From: JAADHX01 sp964569385
GTDB lineage: Bacteria > Actinomycetota > Acidimicrobiia > Acidimicrobiales > Poriferisodalaceae
NCBI GenBank assembly: GCA_964569385.1
Contig: CAZMUM010000003.1
Location: forward strand, 62,001 to 126,000
Direction of reading: 5' to 3'
DNA: 64,000 nt
In this document: positions 57,852 through 64,000 of the stretch, one piece after another
Layout of the letters: the number at the start of each line of letters is the position of its first letter
How positions within the stretch are numbered: the first letter of the stretch is position 1
Translations under genes and position numbers: made by a program
The notes under the pieces: generated by a model
Seen by the model: the letters and a program-made list of their open reading frames with translations, nothing else
The model's database searches: none
What the model was told of the DNA's origin: nothing

Positions 57852-58640
57852 CTAGTACCACAGACCGCGGTCGACGAACACCGAACGCAGCGTTTGAGGT
57901 CGGTCGGTCATGATGGCGTCTACACCGAGATCAAGAAGTCGACCCATTTCAGCTGCATCGTCGATCGTCCAAACGTGTACCGCTAGGCCCCGTTTCTTGG
58001 CCGTGGCCAGGAATCGTTTGTCCACAATGCGAACGCCGCGCACAGACGGCGGCACCTGAGCTACCTCACCTGGCGATGAGCCGAACGGAAAGCGCCATGA
58101 GGCCAGCCGTAGTTTGAGGATCGAAGCGGTGCCAAGGCCGAGACACACATCGGCACCAAACCGCTCCCTGAACCAGCGCAGACGTTTGTCCGAAAACGAG
58201 CCGATGCACACGCGATCGAGGCAGTCGAGGTCGGCGAGCGCAGCAGCAAGTGGTTCTACTGAGCTGTCTTGTTTGGGGTCAACCGTGACCGACATCTCCG
58301 GGAACGTCTTCATCAGCTCTTCGAAGCGAGGAATGGGCGCCAGCGTCCCGTCGAGACCACGAACTCGCGCTTTTGCGACATCGACCCAGGACATTTCGCT
58401 AATCCGCCCGGAATACTCGGTTACCCGATCGAGCGTGGCGTCGTGAAACGCAACCAAGACACCGTCAGCTGTGACATGCACATCGGTCTCGAGATAGCGA
58501 TAACCAAGGTCGGCCGCATTCTGGAATGCCGCCATGGTGTTCTCGGGTTGGTCGATCGCGCCGCCGCGATGCGCAATGGGGATCGGGCCGTCGTGGTCGA
58601 GAAACGAGTGTGTGGCGGTGGCTGGTGTCACCGATGGCAC
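57852..58640 (-). CDS. Glycerophosphodiester phosphodiesterase
   Basis: 262 residues from a GTG at 58640. PIAHRGGAIDQPENTMAAF carries the His-Arg-Gly and Glu-Asn catalytic pair, and YLETDVHVTADGVLVAFHD holds the metal ligands Glu and Asp plus the second His. VTVDPKQDSS, in place of the usual D-K, and VHVWTIDDAAEMGRLLDLGV complete the TIM barrel. No signal peptide, so intracellular. It releases glycerol-3-phosphate from deacylated phospholipids, a precursor for glycerolipid or storage lipid synthesis. The gene is divergent from the acyl-CoA synthetase at 58707, with 66 bp between starts. Confidence 0.92.
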   Translation of the reverse strand: MPSVTPATATHSFLDHDGPIPIAHRGGAIDQPENTMAAFQNAADLGYRYLETDVHVTADGVLVAFHDATLDRVTEYSGRISEMSWVDVAKARVRGLDGTLAPIPRFEELMKTFPEMSVTVDPKQDSSVEPLAAALADLDCLDRVCIGSFSDKRLRWFRERFGADVCLGLGTASILKLRLASWRFPFGSSPGEVAQVPPSVRGVRIVDKRFLATAKKRGLAVHVWTIDDAAEMGRLLDLGVDAIMTDRPQTLRSVFVDRGLWY

Positions 58641-58706
58641 GGTAGAGCAAGTTCTACGACACCGCGATGATGGGCAACCGCGCCAGGGTTGCTACTTTCT
58701 CGGTCT

Positions 58707-60272
58707 ATGAGTGACAACGCCGCGCTTTTTCACCCAGGCATACATGCCGCGACGACACCCGATAAGGCGGCCTATGTAATCGAGCCCTCAGGCGACGTCG
58801 TCACATACCGAGAGCTCGAAGAGCTGTCGAATCAGTTCGCCCATTTGTTGCGCGACGTGGGGCTCAAGCGGGGCGACCACATCAGTTTGGTGCTCGAGAA
58901 CCATCGTCTCTATTTCGTGCTCTGCTGGGGCGCACAGCGCGCTGGGCTCTACTACACCGCCATATCCAGTCGTCTTGGTGTCGAAGAAACTGTCTACATC
59001 GTCAACAACAGCGATTCGCGGGTGTTCATCGCTTCAAACAAAAAGAGGGATGTGGCCGCGGCCATCGTGGCCGATACCCCAGTGGTCAAGTTGCGTTTGA
59101 TGATCGATGGGGTCATCGAAGGTCACGAATCGTTCGAAGACAAGCTTGCCGGCTACCCCACCACGCCGATCGCCGACGAAAGCGAAGGCACCGACATGTT
59201 GTACTCCTCGGGTACAACGGGCCTCCCCAAGGGCGTTCTAGTGCCACTACCCGAGGGCGAATTCGGCACTTCAGACACAATCGTGCCACTCGTTTCGTTG
59301 CTGTACGGGGGATCGAACGAATCGGTCTATCTTTCGCCTGCGCCGCTCTATCACGCGGCGCCGCTTCGATTCTGTCTGGCGATGCAACGCATGGGTGCCA
59401 CCGTGGTGGTGATGGAGAATTTCGACGCCGAAGCAGCTTTGGCGCTCATTGAGCGATACAACGTCACGATTTCGCAGTGGGTACCGACGATGTTTGTACG
59501 CATGTTCAAACTCGAAGAGTCGGTGCGGGCAAAATACGACCTCTCAAGCCACAAGACGGCAATTCACGCTGCCGCGCCATGCCCCAAAGAGGTCAAGCAG
59601 GCGCTAATCGAGTGGTGGGGGCCGATCGTAAACGAGTACTACGCAGGGTCAGAAGGCAACGGCTTCGTTCAGTGCAACAGCCACGACTGGCTTGAGCATC
59701 CTGGCACTGTTGGCAAACCGCTCAACGCAATCGTGCACATCTGTGCCGATGACGGCACAGAATTGGCCCCCGCCGAACCTGGCACGATCTACTTTGAGAG
59801 CGAGTCACGATTCGAATATCACGGCGACGCAGAAAAAACGAAGAGCTCGCGTCACCCCGATCATGAGAGTTGGTCGACGCTTGGCGACGTTGGTTACCTC
59901 GACGCCGACGGATTCCTGTTTCTGACCGATCGCAAAGCGTTCATGATCATCACCGGTGGGGTCAACGTTTACCCCCAAGAGGCCGAGAATCGCCTCATCA
60001 TTCATCCCAAGGTGATGGACGCTGCGGTGCTTGGCGTGCCTAACGACGACTTCGGCGAAGAAGTAAAGGCAGTTGTTCAGCCCATCGATATGGCTGACGC
60101 AACTCCGGAGTTCGAGCGGGAACTCATCGCTTGGTGTCGCGAGGCCTTGGCCGATGTGAAGTGCCCGCGATCAGTCGATTTTAGACCAGAGCTGCCCCGC
60201 CACCCAACCGGAAAACTTTACAAACGGCTTCTCAAAGACGAGTACTGGCAAGCCGCCGGGCGGGCCATCTGA
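58707..60272 (+). CDS. AMP-binding acyl-CoA synthetase (second)
   Basis: 521 residues from the ATG at 58707; an ATG-like start at 58689 would add six. DMLYSSGTTGLPKGVLVPLP is the P-loop motif; EYYAGSEGNGFVQCNSHDW, STLGDVGYLDADGFLFLTDR and MIITGGVNVYPQEAENRLII follow. The Lys in LPRHPTGKLYKRLLKDEYW is the adenylating Lys. Similar to the acyl-CoA synthetases with the NEYYAGSEG signature used for fatty acids or bile-acid/steroid-like carboxylates in Actinobacteria. Substrate not known. Divergent from the glycerophosphodiesterase gene. Confidence 0.92.
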   Translation: MSDNAALFHPGIHAATTPDKAAYVIEPSGDVVTYRELEELSNQFAHLLRDVGLKRGDHISLVLENHRLYFVLCWGAQRAGLYYTAISSRLGVEETVYIVNNSDSRVFIASNKKRDVAAAIVADTPVVKLRLMIDGVIEGHESFEDKLAGYPTTPIADESEGTDMLYSSGTTGLPKGVLVPLPEGEFGTSDTIVPLVSLLYGGSNESVYLSPAPLYHAAPLRFCLAMQRMGATVVVMENFDAEAALALIERYNVTISQWVPTMFVRMFKLEESVRAKYDLSSHKTAIHAAAPCPKEVKQALIEWWGPIVNEYYAGSEGNGFVQCNSHDWLEHPGTVGKPLNAIVHICADDGTELAPAEPGTIYFESESRFEYHGDAEKTKSSRHPDHESWSTLGDVGYLDADGFLFLTDRKAFMIITGGVNVYPQEAENRLIIHPKVMDAAVLGVPNDDFGEEVKAVVQPIDMADATPEFERELIAWCREALADVKCPRSVDFRPELPRHPTGKLYKRLLKDEYWQAAGRAI

Positions 60273-60280
60273 GCCTTCAA

Positions 60281-61009
60281 TCAGCAGTGCGTGGGTCGCA
60301 ATACGACGCCTTGGGCCGTGGTTAGGCCAACCATCGCGAAGTTGTGGCGGTCAACGTCTGCACACCTATCGATGTCGGCGAAGAACGCGCCCACCTCGTC
60401 ATCGTCGCGAGGCCGTCGCCAGGCCAATGCATGTTCGGCCTTGGCCTCGCGGACGCGTCTAGCCAGCTCTGACCGATCGGGCGACGCTCCCAGCACGAGT
60501 CCGGCGAGATGTTCGGCGCAGTGACGATCCTCGGAGGTTCGAGGGCCCGTGCAAACAATCTGAACCGATCTGATGCCGTGGTCGGTCACAAGAACTGCGA
60601 TGTAGCGGGCAATAGCCCCAACCGTGGTGGCTGCACCCGCGATGAGGTGGTCGGCGTTTGCTGCCATCAGGCCTTGGGTGCCGTTGCTGGTCCGTTGCCC
60701 AATACGAACCCCAGCCAGATCGAGGCGCCGCAGGCTCAGCGCCGAGTTATCGGCGTCGAACCCATCGATGTGGCGACCCCTTTCCTCGCCCATTAGTAGA
60801 TCGACCTCACCAACCGTACGAAGCTGGTTGGCCTGATCGATCGAGCCCACACACGTGATGCTCGAAGCGCCATATTCGAAAGCGAACGCGGCGGTCGTGA
60901 ACGCTCTAATCACGTCTATGGCCACCACACAATCGGCCCGCGGCAACGGATCACTGCTCAGATTGACGATCTCGACGGTAGGGCCTGTCGCCGCTTCGCC
61001 GTTCGCCAC
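60281..61009 (-). CDS. comB: 2-phosphosulfolactate phosphatase (ComB) family
   Basis: 242 residues. CVVAIDVIRAFTTAAFAFEY, LLMGEERGRHIDGFDADNSA, GQRTSNGTQGLMAANA and VCTGPRTSEDRHCAEHLAGL line up with the ComB signature set, including conserved Asp, Arg, Gly-Glu and Thr-Ser-Asn-Gly-Thr blocks. In methanogens ComB removes phosphate from 2-phosphosulfolactate on the way to coenzyme M. Bacterial members occur without that pathway; a role in sulfolactate or in another phosphate ester is possible. It is followed at 10 bp by no gene on this strand, and its upstream neighbour is the histidine phosphatase gene on the same strand. Confidence 0.85.
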   Translation of the reverse strand: MANGEAATGPTVEIVNLSSDPLPRADCVVAIDVIRAFTTAAFAFEYGASSITCVGSIDQANQLRTVGEVDLLMGEERGRHIDGFDADNSALSLRRLDLAGVRIGQRTSNGTQGLMAANADHLIAGAATTVGAIARYIAVLVTDHGIRSVQIVCTGPRTSEDRHCAEHLAGLVLGASPDRSELARRVREAKAEHALAWRRPRDDDEVGAFFADIDRCADVDRHNFAMVGLTTAQGVVLRPTHC

Positions 61010-61019
61010 GACTAACCGT

Positions 61020-61649
61020 CTAGCGATGTTCTGGGTCGGGGAGTGGTCGCAGATGTGCTGTCTCGTTGATCGACTTGAGGCTGCGATGACCCCGTGACGA
61101 TGCCATCACTCTGCTGACCGAGGTGTAGTCGACGTTGCAGAACATGAAGTCCTCGCTGGTCCGCCCGAGTACGTGGGCCAAGTACGCGTTGATCACCCCG
61201 CCATGGCAAACAACAGCCACGTTCTGGCCAGAGTGATCGTCGACTATGGCGTCGACTGTGCGAACAACGAGTCCAAGAAAGTCGGCTGGGTCTTCGAGCG
61301 TGTAGCCGCCCGCCATCATCTGCTGCCAGCGGGGGTAATCGGTCTTCTTTAACTCGTCCATTGGTATGTACGCCGCTTGGTCGGCGTCGAACTCAGCTAT
61401 TCCTTCCCGCACCGCAGCGGTGTGACCGGTGATTGCCTCGAGCGGAGCGGCCGTCTCGCGGGCCCTGGCCATCGGCGACACATACACGGCGTGGATGCCC
61501 TCGTCGGCTAGCCAACGGGCCACTGCTTCGGCTTGGTCGTGCCCCAGGCCCTGGAGAGATGGATTTGCGGCAGTTCCGTCGGCGTTCTCGACGCGTTCGG
61601 GTAGGCCGTGTCTGATGAAGATGAGTTCCACGGCGGTGAGGATAGAGGC
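61020..61649 (-). CDS. Histidine phosphatase-family protein (phosphoglycerate mutase-like)
   Basis: 209 residues from the ATG at 61649; an ATG at 61670 would add seven. ELIFIRHGLPERVENADG has the RHG phosphohistidine motif, VYVSPMARARETAAPLEAIT the second Arg, and NVAVVCHGGVINAYLAHVLG the second catalytic His. Many such proteins hydrolyse small phosphate esters rather than acting as glycolytic mutases. Ends 10 bp before the ComB gene on the same strand, so the two are probably one transcript. The divergent pyruvate kinase gene starts 82 bp away. Confidence 0.87.
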   Translation of the reverse strand, partial: ASILTAVELIFIRHGLPERVENADGTAANPSLQGLGHDQAEAVARWLADEGIHAVYVSPMARARETAAPLEAITGHTAAVREGIAEFDADQAAYIPMDELKKTDYPRWQQMMAGGYTLEDPADFLGLVVRTVDAIVDDHSGQNVAVVCHGGVINAYLAHVLGRTSEDFMFCNVDYTSVSRVMASSRGHRSLKSINETAHLRPLPDPEHR

Positions 61650-61731
61650 CATTGGCCCATCGGCACCCAATCAGGGCGTCTTTGGGCCTAATCGTCGCGC
61701 TCGGGCAACCGGGACCTGTACCTTGACCGCC

Positions 61732-63168
61732 ATGGCTAGACGGACGAAGATAATTGCCACAATTGGCCCAGCTTCGAGCACACCACAGGTAATGCGAGAG
61801 TTGATCGATGTCGGCATGGACGTCGCTCGCATCAATATGTCGCACGGCCCGCTTGAAGAACACCTCGAGACCTATGCGGCCTTGAGGGAGGCCGCAGCCG
61901 ATCGAGGCCGCCATCTGGGAATCCTGGCCGACCTGCCTGGCCCAAAGGTCCGCTGTGCGGCCTTTCCAGAAGGCGGAATCGTCCTCGAAGAGGGCGACGC
62001 GATCAAGCTGACCGCTGGCTCGGGTTCTTCGAACTCCGAGATGATCGAAGTCAACTATGAAACCCTCGCGGCCGACATCCAGACAGGTGACCGGCTCGCG
62101 TTCGGCGACGGCCAGGTAGTGGCCATAGTCGAAGATAAGGACAGCGACGTACTCAAAGCTCGGGTCGTGTTCGGCGGGTTGTTAGAAGGCCGCAAAGGCC
62201 TGCACATTCCGAGCGACCGGCTCCGTATCACGGCACCAACGCCAGAGGATTTGCGACTGCTCGATGCCATGGTCGAGGTTGGTGTCGACATGGTGGCGCT
62301 TAGTTTTGTGCGTTCGGCTCACGACATCCGCCGCCTCGGGGTCGAGCCTGCTCCTCGCGGCCCGATGGTGGTGGCAAAGATCGAGACGAGGGCCGCAGTC
62401 GAGAACCTCGATTCGATCATCGAAGCGTCTGGTGCTGTGATGGTGGCCAGAGGCGACCTCGGCAACGAGTGTCCGATCGAGGAGATCCCCCATCTCCAGA
62501 AGGAGATCATCCAAGCTTGCATCGCGCACGGCAGACCGGCCATAACCGCGACACAAATGCTCGAATCCATGATGACAGCCCCGATTCCAACGCGTGCCGA
62601 AGCCAGCGACGTTGCCAATGCGGTGTTCGACGGATCTTCGTCGGTGATGCTGTCTGGCGAGACTGCGGTGGGGCGCGACCCAGTCAACACGGTGCGGACA
62701 ATGGCCCGAATCTGCGAACGCGCCGACGCCGAGTTCGATTATGACAAATGGGCCGAACGTATTGCCGACATTCGCGACGAACAGAAGTCTCATGTTTCGC
62801 AAAGCGATCGCTGGACCGACTCGATCACTCACGCGGCCTGGCAAGTTGCGGTCCAGGTCGAGGCTGTGGCGATCTTGTGTTTGAGTCGTAGTGGTTTCAC
62901 TGTCAGATCAATGGCCAGGTTCCGTCCAAAGACACCGATCCTTGGTTTTAGCCCCGACGCCCACACTGTGCATCAGCTTTCGCTTAGCTGGGGGTCGACG
63001 CCCATCAAGTCAGTCGATCGTTCAACTCCGTTAGAAATGGTCGATGACGCGCTCCGGCTTGCACGTGAAGTTGGGGGATTGCGCTCGGGTGACACCGTGG
63101 TTGTGATTTCGGGGCACTCCACCAAGACCAGGGCCACCGACACCTTGCGTCTCATGCGGGTGCCATAG
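61732..63168 (+). CDS. pyk: Pyruvate kinase
   Basis: 478 residues from the ATG at 61732; the longer frame upstream covers the divergent phosphatase gene. KIIATIGPASSTPQVMREL, INMSHGPLEEHLETY, DLPGPKVRCAAFPEG and MVVAKIETRAAVENLDSIIE, then ASGAVMVARGDLGNECPIEE, hold the substrate, K+ and Mg2+ sites, including the catalytic Lys in AKIET. The signature MLESMMTAPIPTRAEASDVA and VFDGSSSVMLSGETAVGRDP is intact. The C-terminal allosteric domain ends in VVISGHSTKTRATDTLRLMR. It makes pyruvate and ATP from phosphoenolpyruvate and ADP. Confidence 0.95.
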   Translation: MARRTKIIATIGPASSTPQVMRELIDVGMDVARINMSHGPLEEHLETYAALREAAADRGRHLGILADLPGPKVRCAAFPEGGIVLEEGDAIKLTAGSGSSNSEMIEVNYETLAADIQTGDRLAFGDGQVVAIVEDKDSDVLKARVVFGGLLEGRKGLHIPSDRLRITAPTPEDLRLLDAMVEVGVDMVALSFVRSAHDIRRLGVEPAPRGPMVVAKIETRAAVENLDSIIEASGAVMVARGDLGNECPIEEIPHLQKEIIQACIAHGRPAITATQMLESMMTAPIPTRAEASDVANAVFDGSSSVMLSGETAVGRDPVNTVRTMARICERADAEFDYDKWAERIADIRDEQKSHVSQSDRWTDSITHAAWQVAVQVEAVAILCLSRSGFTVRSMARFRPKTPILGFSPDAHTVHQLSLSWGSTPIKSVDRSTPLEMVDDALRLAREVGGLRSGDTVVVISGHSTKTRATDTLRLMRVP

Positions 63169-63214
63169 CGGCTCTGTCTGACTTGTTGGTATCGAAGAAA
63201 CAACCAGGGTTCTT

Positions 63215-63973
63215 GTGTTCGTAGAACACCTTCCGAGCGGTATTGCCGTGTATCAGCCCGCTACTCGGCAGGCCTCATTGAAGGTCGTGCTTGTGCATGG
63301 CACGATGGATCGCGGCGCCGGAATGTTGCGGGTGGCCCGTGAGGTGAAACATCCAGACGTAGTGCGGTATGACCGCCGTGGTTACGGACGATCGTTTGCC
63401 TGTGCTCCGGCTCGGTCGTTCGATGATCATCTCGATGACTTGGCCGACGTCGTCGGCGATGAGCCCACAGTGGTGTTTGGCCATTCCTACGGCGGTGTGC
63501 TGGCCCTGGCGTTAGCTACCAGGGGACACGCTGCCCTCAAGGGTGTTGCGGTGTACGAAGCGCCGATGGCGTGGCAACCATGGTGGCCTGCGCCGGCGCG
63601 CCGCGATGTAGATCTGGTAACGGCGGTTACTCAGTTCGTCGCTGGGGTCCTTGGCCAAGAGGTGTGGGATCGTCTACCGCAGTCGAGCCGCGATGCCCGA
63701 ATCGCTGAGGGGCAGACGATGCTCGACGAGCTGGCCTGGCAGAGAACCCAGCACTTCGATCTTGGCGTCATTGCGGTGCCGGTGCTTGCTGGCGTTGGAG
63801 CCGAGTCAGGGCTGACGGCCCAGCGCGCCGCCGCTGTTGCTCGCGACGAACTAGGCCCAGACCTGGTTCGGGTTATCGACGGCGCTACGCATCCAGCCAC
63901 CCTTACCCACCCGGCGGCTATAGCGGCCATGATCGACGAACTGGTGCTACTTGTCGGCGATGAGTTCTTGTAA
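63215..63973 (+). CDS. Alpha/beta hydrolase
   Basis: 252 residues from a GTG at 63215. VVLVHGTMDRGAGMLRVARE is the oxyanion-hole segment, TVVFGHSYGGVLALALATRG carries the nucleophile Ser in GHSYGG, GVGAESGLTAQRAAAVARDE is near the acid and VIDGATHPATLTHPAAI holds the His. YDRRGYGRSFACAPAR is typical of the fold. It resembles uncharacterised actinobacterial hydrolases of lipid or thioester type; substrate unknown. The remaining 27 bases of the window hold no feature. Confidence 0.85.
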   Translation: MFVEHLPSGIAVYQPATRQASLKVVLVHGTMDRGAGMLRVAREVKHPDVVRYDRRGYGRSFACAPARSFDDHLDDLADVVGDEPTVVFGHSYGGVLALALATRGHAALKGVAVYEAPMAWQPWWPAPARRDVDLVTAVTQFVAGVLGQEVWDRLPQSSRDARIAEGQTMLDELAWQRTQHFDLGVIAVPVLAGVGAESGLTAQRAAAVARDELGPDLVRVIDGATHPATLTHPAAIAAMIDELVLLVGDEFL

Positions 63974-64000
63974 CAGCTCTAGGTTGAGAAGCTCAGAGAT

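Overview
The window reads as a high-GC (about 60% by eye) actinobacterial chromosome fragment, most likely class Acidimicrobiia. The pointers are many secreted proteins and lipoproteins with Thr/Ser-rich linkers, the repeat GYWLVASDGGIFAFGDA (typical of that class), an HbhA-like coiled-coil protein, WS/DGAT, LigC-type ligase, DUF58/MoxR/DUF4129 genes and frequent GTG/TTG starts in ATGA- or GTGA-type overlaps. Lineage is inference. A run of exactly 100 Ns flanked by the same 55 bp on both sides shows this is a scaffolded draft assembly.

Layout. 1-4007: end of a propeller-like protein, an NAD-dependent dehydrogenase, a family III CoA-transferase, a small zincin and a crotonase. 4054-13882: envelope region with a large secreted protein carrying Acidimicrobiia-type propeller repeats, an epimerase, a propeller lipoprotein and a 1,878-residue modular secreted protein. 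14133-15379: a TetR regulator and a broken SDR gene. 15425-25321: lipoprotein, cyclophilin, CPA2 antiporter, alpha/beta hydrolase containing the assembly gap, lytic transglycosylase, crotonase, SGNH hydrolase, inositol monophosphatase, AI-2E exporter and a chimeric TetR-like ORF. 25607-30379: lipoprotein with an internal duplication, HTTM protein with partner, helical-toroid protein coupled to a MarC-like protein, and a decayed DUF222/HNH gene. 30640-33880: FAD oxidoreductase, DUF4031 protein and ATP-dependent DNA ligase in one overlapping operon.

35266-42600 is the most coherent block and the best candidate for a little-described system. It holds a PlsC acyltransferase, an HbhA/MLDS-like lipid-droplet protein with a strong promoter framed by repeated operator-like motifs, an XRE regulator like the MLDSR partner of MLDS, then three translationally coupled genes: a HAD phosphatase-PlsC fusion, a WS/DGAT and an acyl-CoA synthetase. 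Together they cover fatty acid activation, glycerolipid acylation, phosphatidate dephosphorylation (possible), final acylation to triacylglycerol or wax ester, the droplet coat and its regulator.

43399-48765: an oxidoreductase coupled to a five-gene DUF4129/MoxR/DUF58 membrane operon. 48762-54954: AlkA-type glycosylase, FAH-family enzyme, degenerate GGDEF protein, oligopeptide ABC ATPase pair and gamma-glutamyltransferase. 55136-56433: a complete IS5-type insertion sequence with inverted repeats and a CTAG target duplication. 56609-63973: lipoprotein, HU with a clear terminator, glycerophosphodiesterase, a second acyl-CoA synthetase, ComB, histidine phosphatase, pyruvate kinase and an alpha/beta hydrolase. 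I saw no tRNA, rRNA or CRISPR array.
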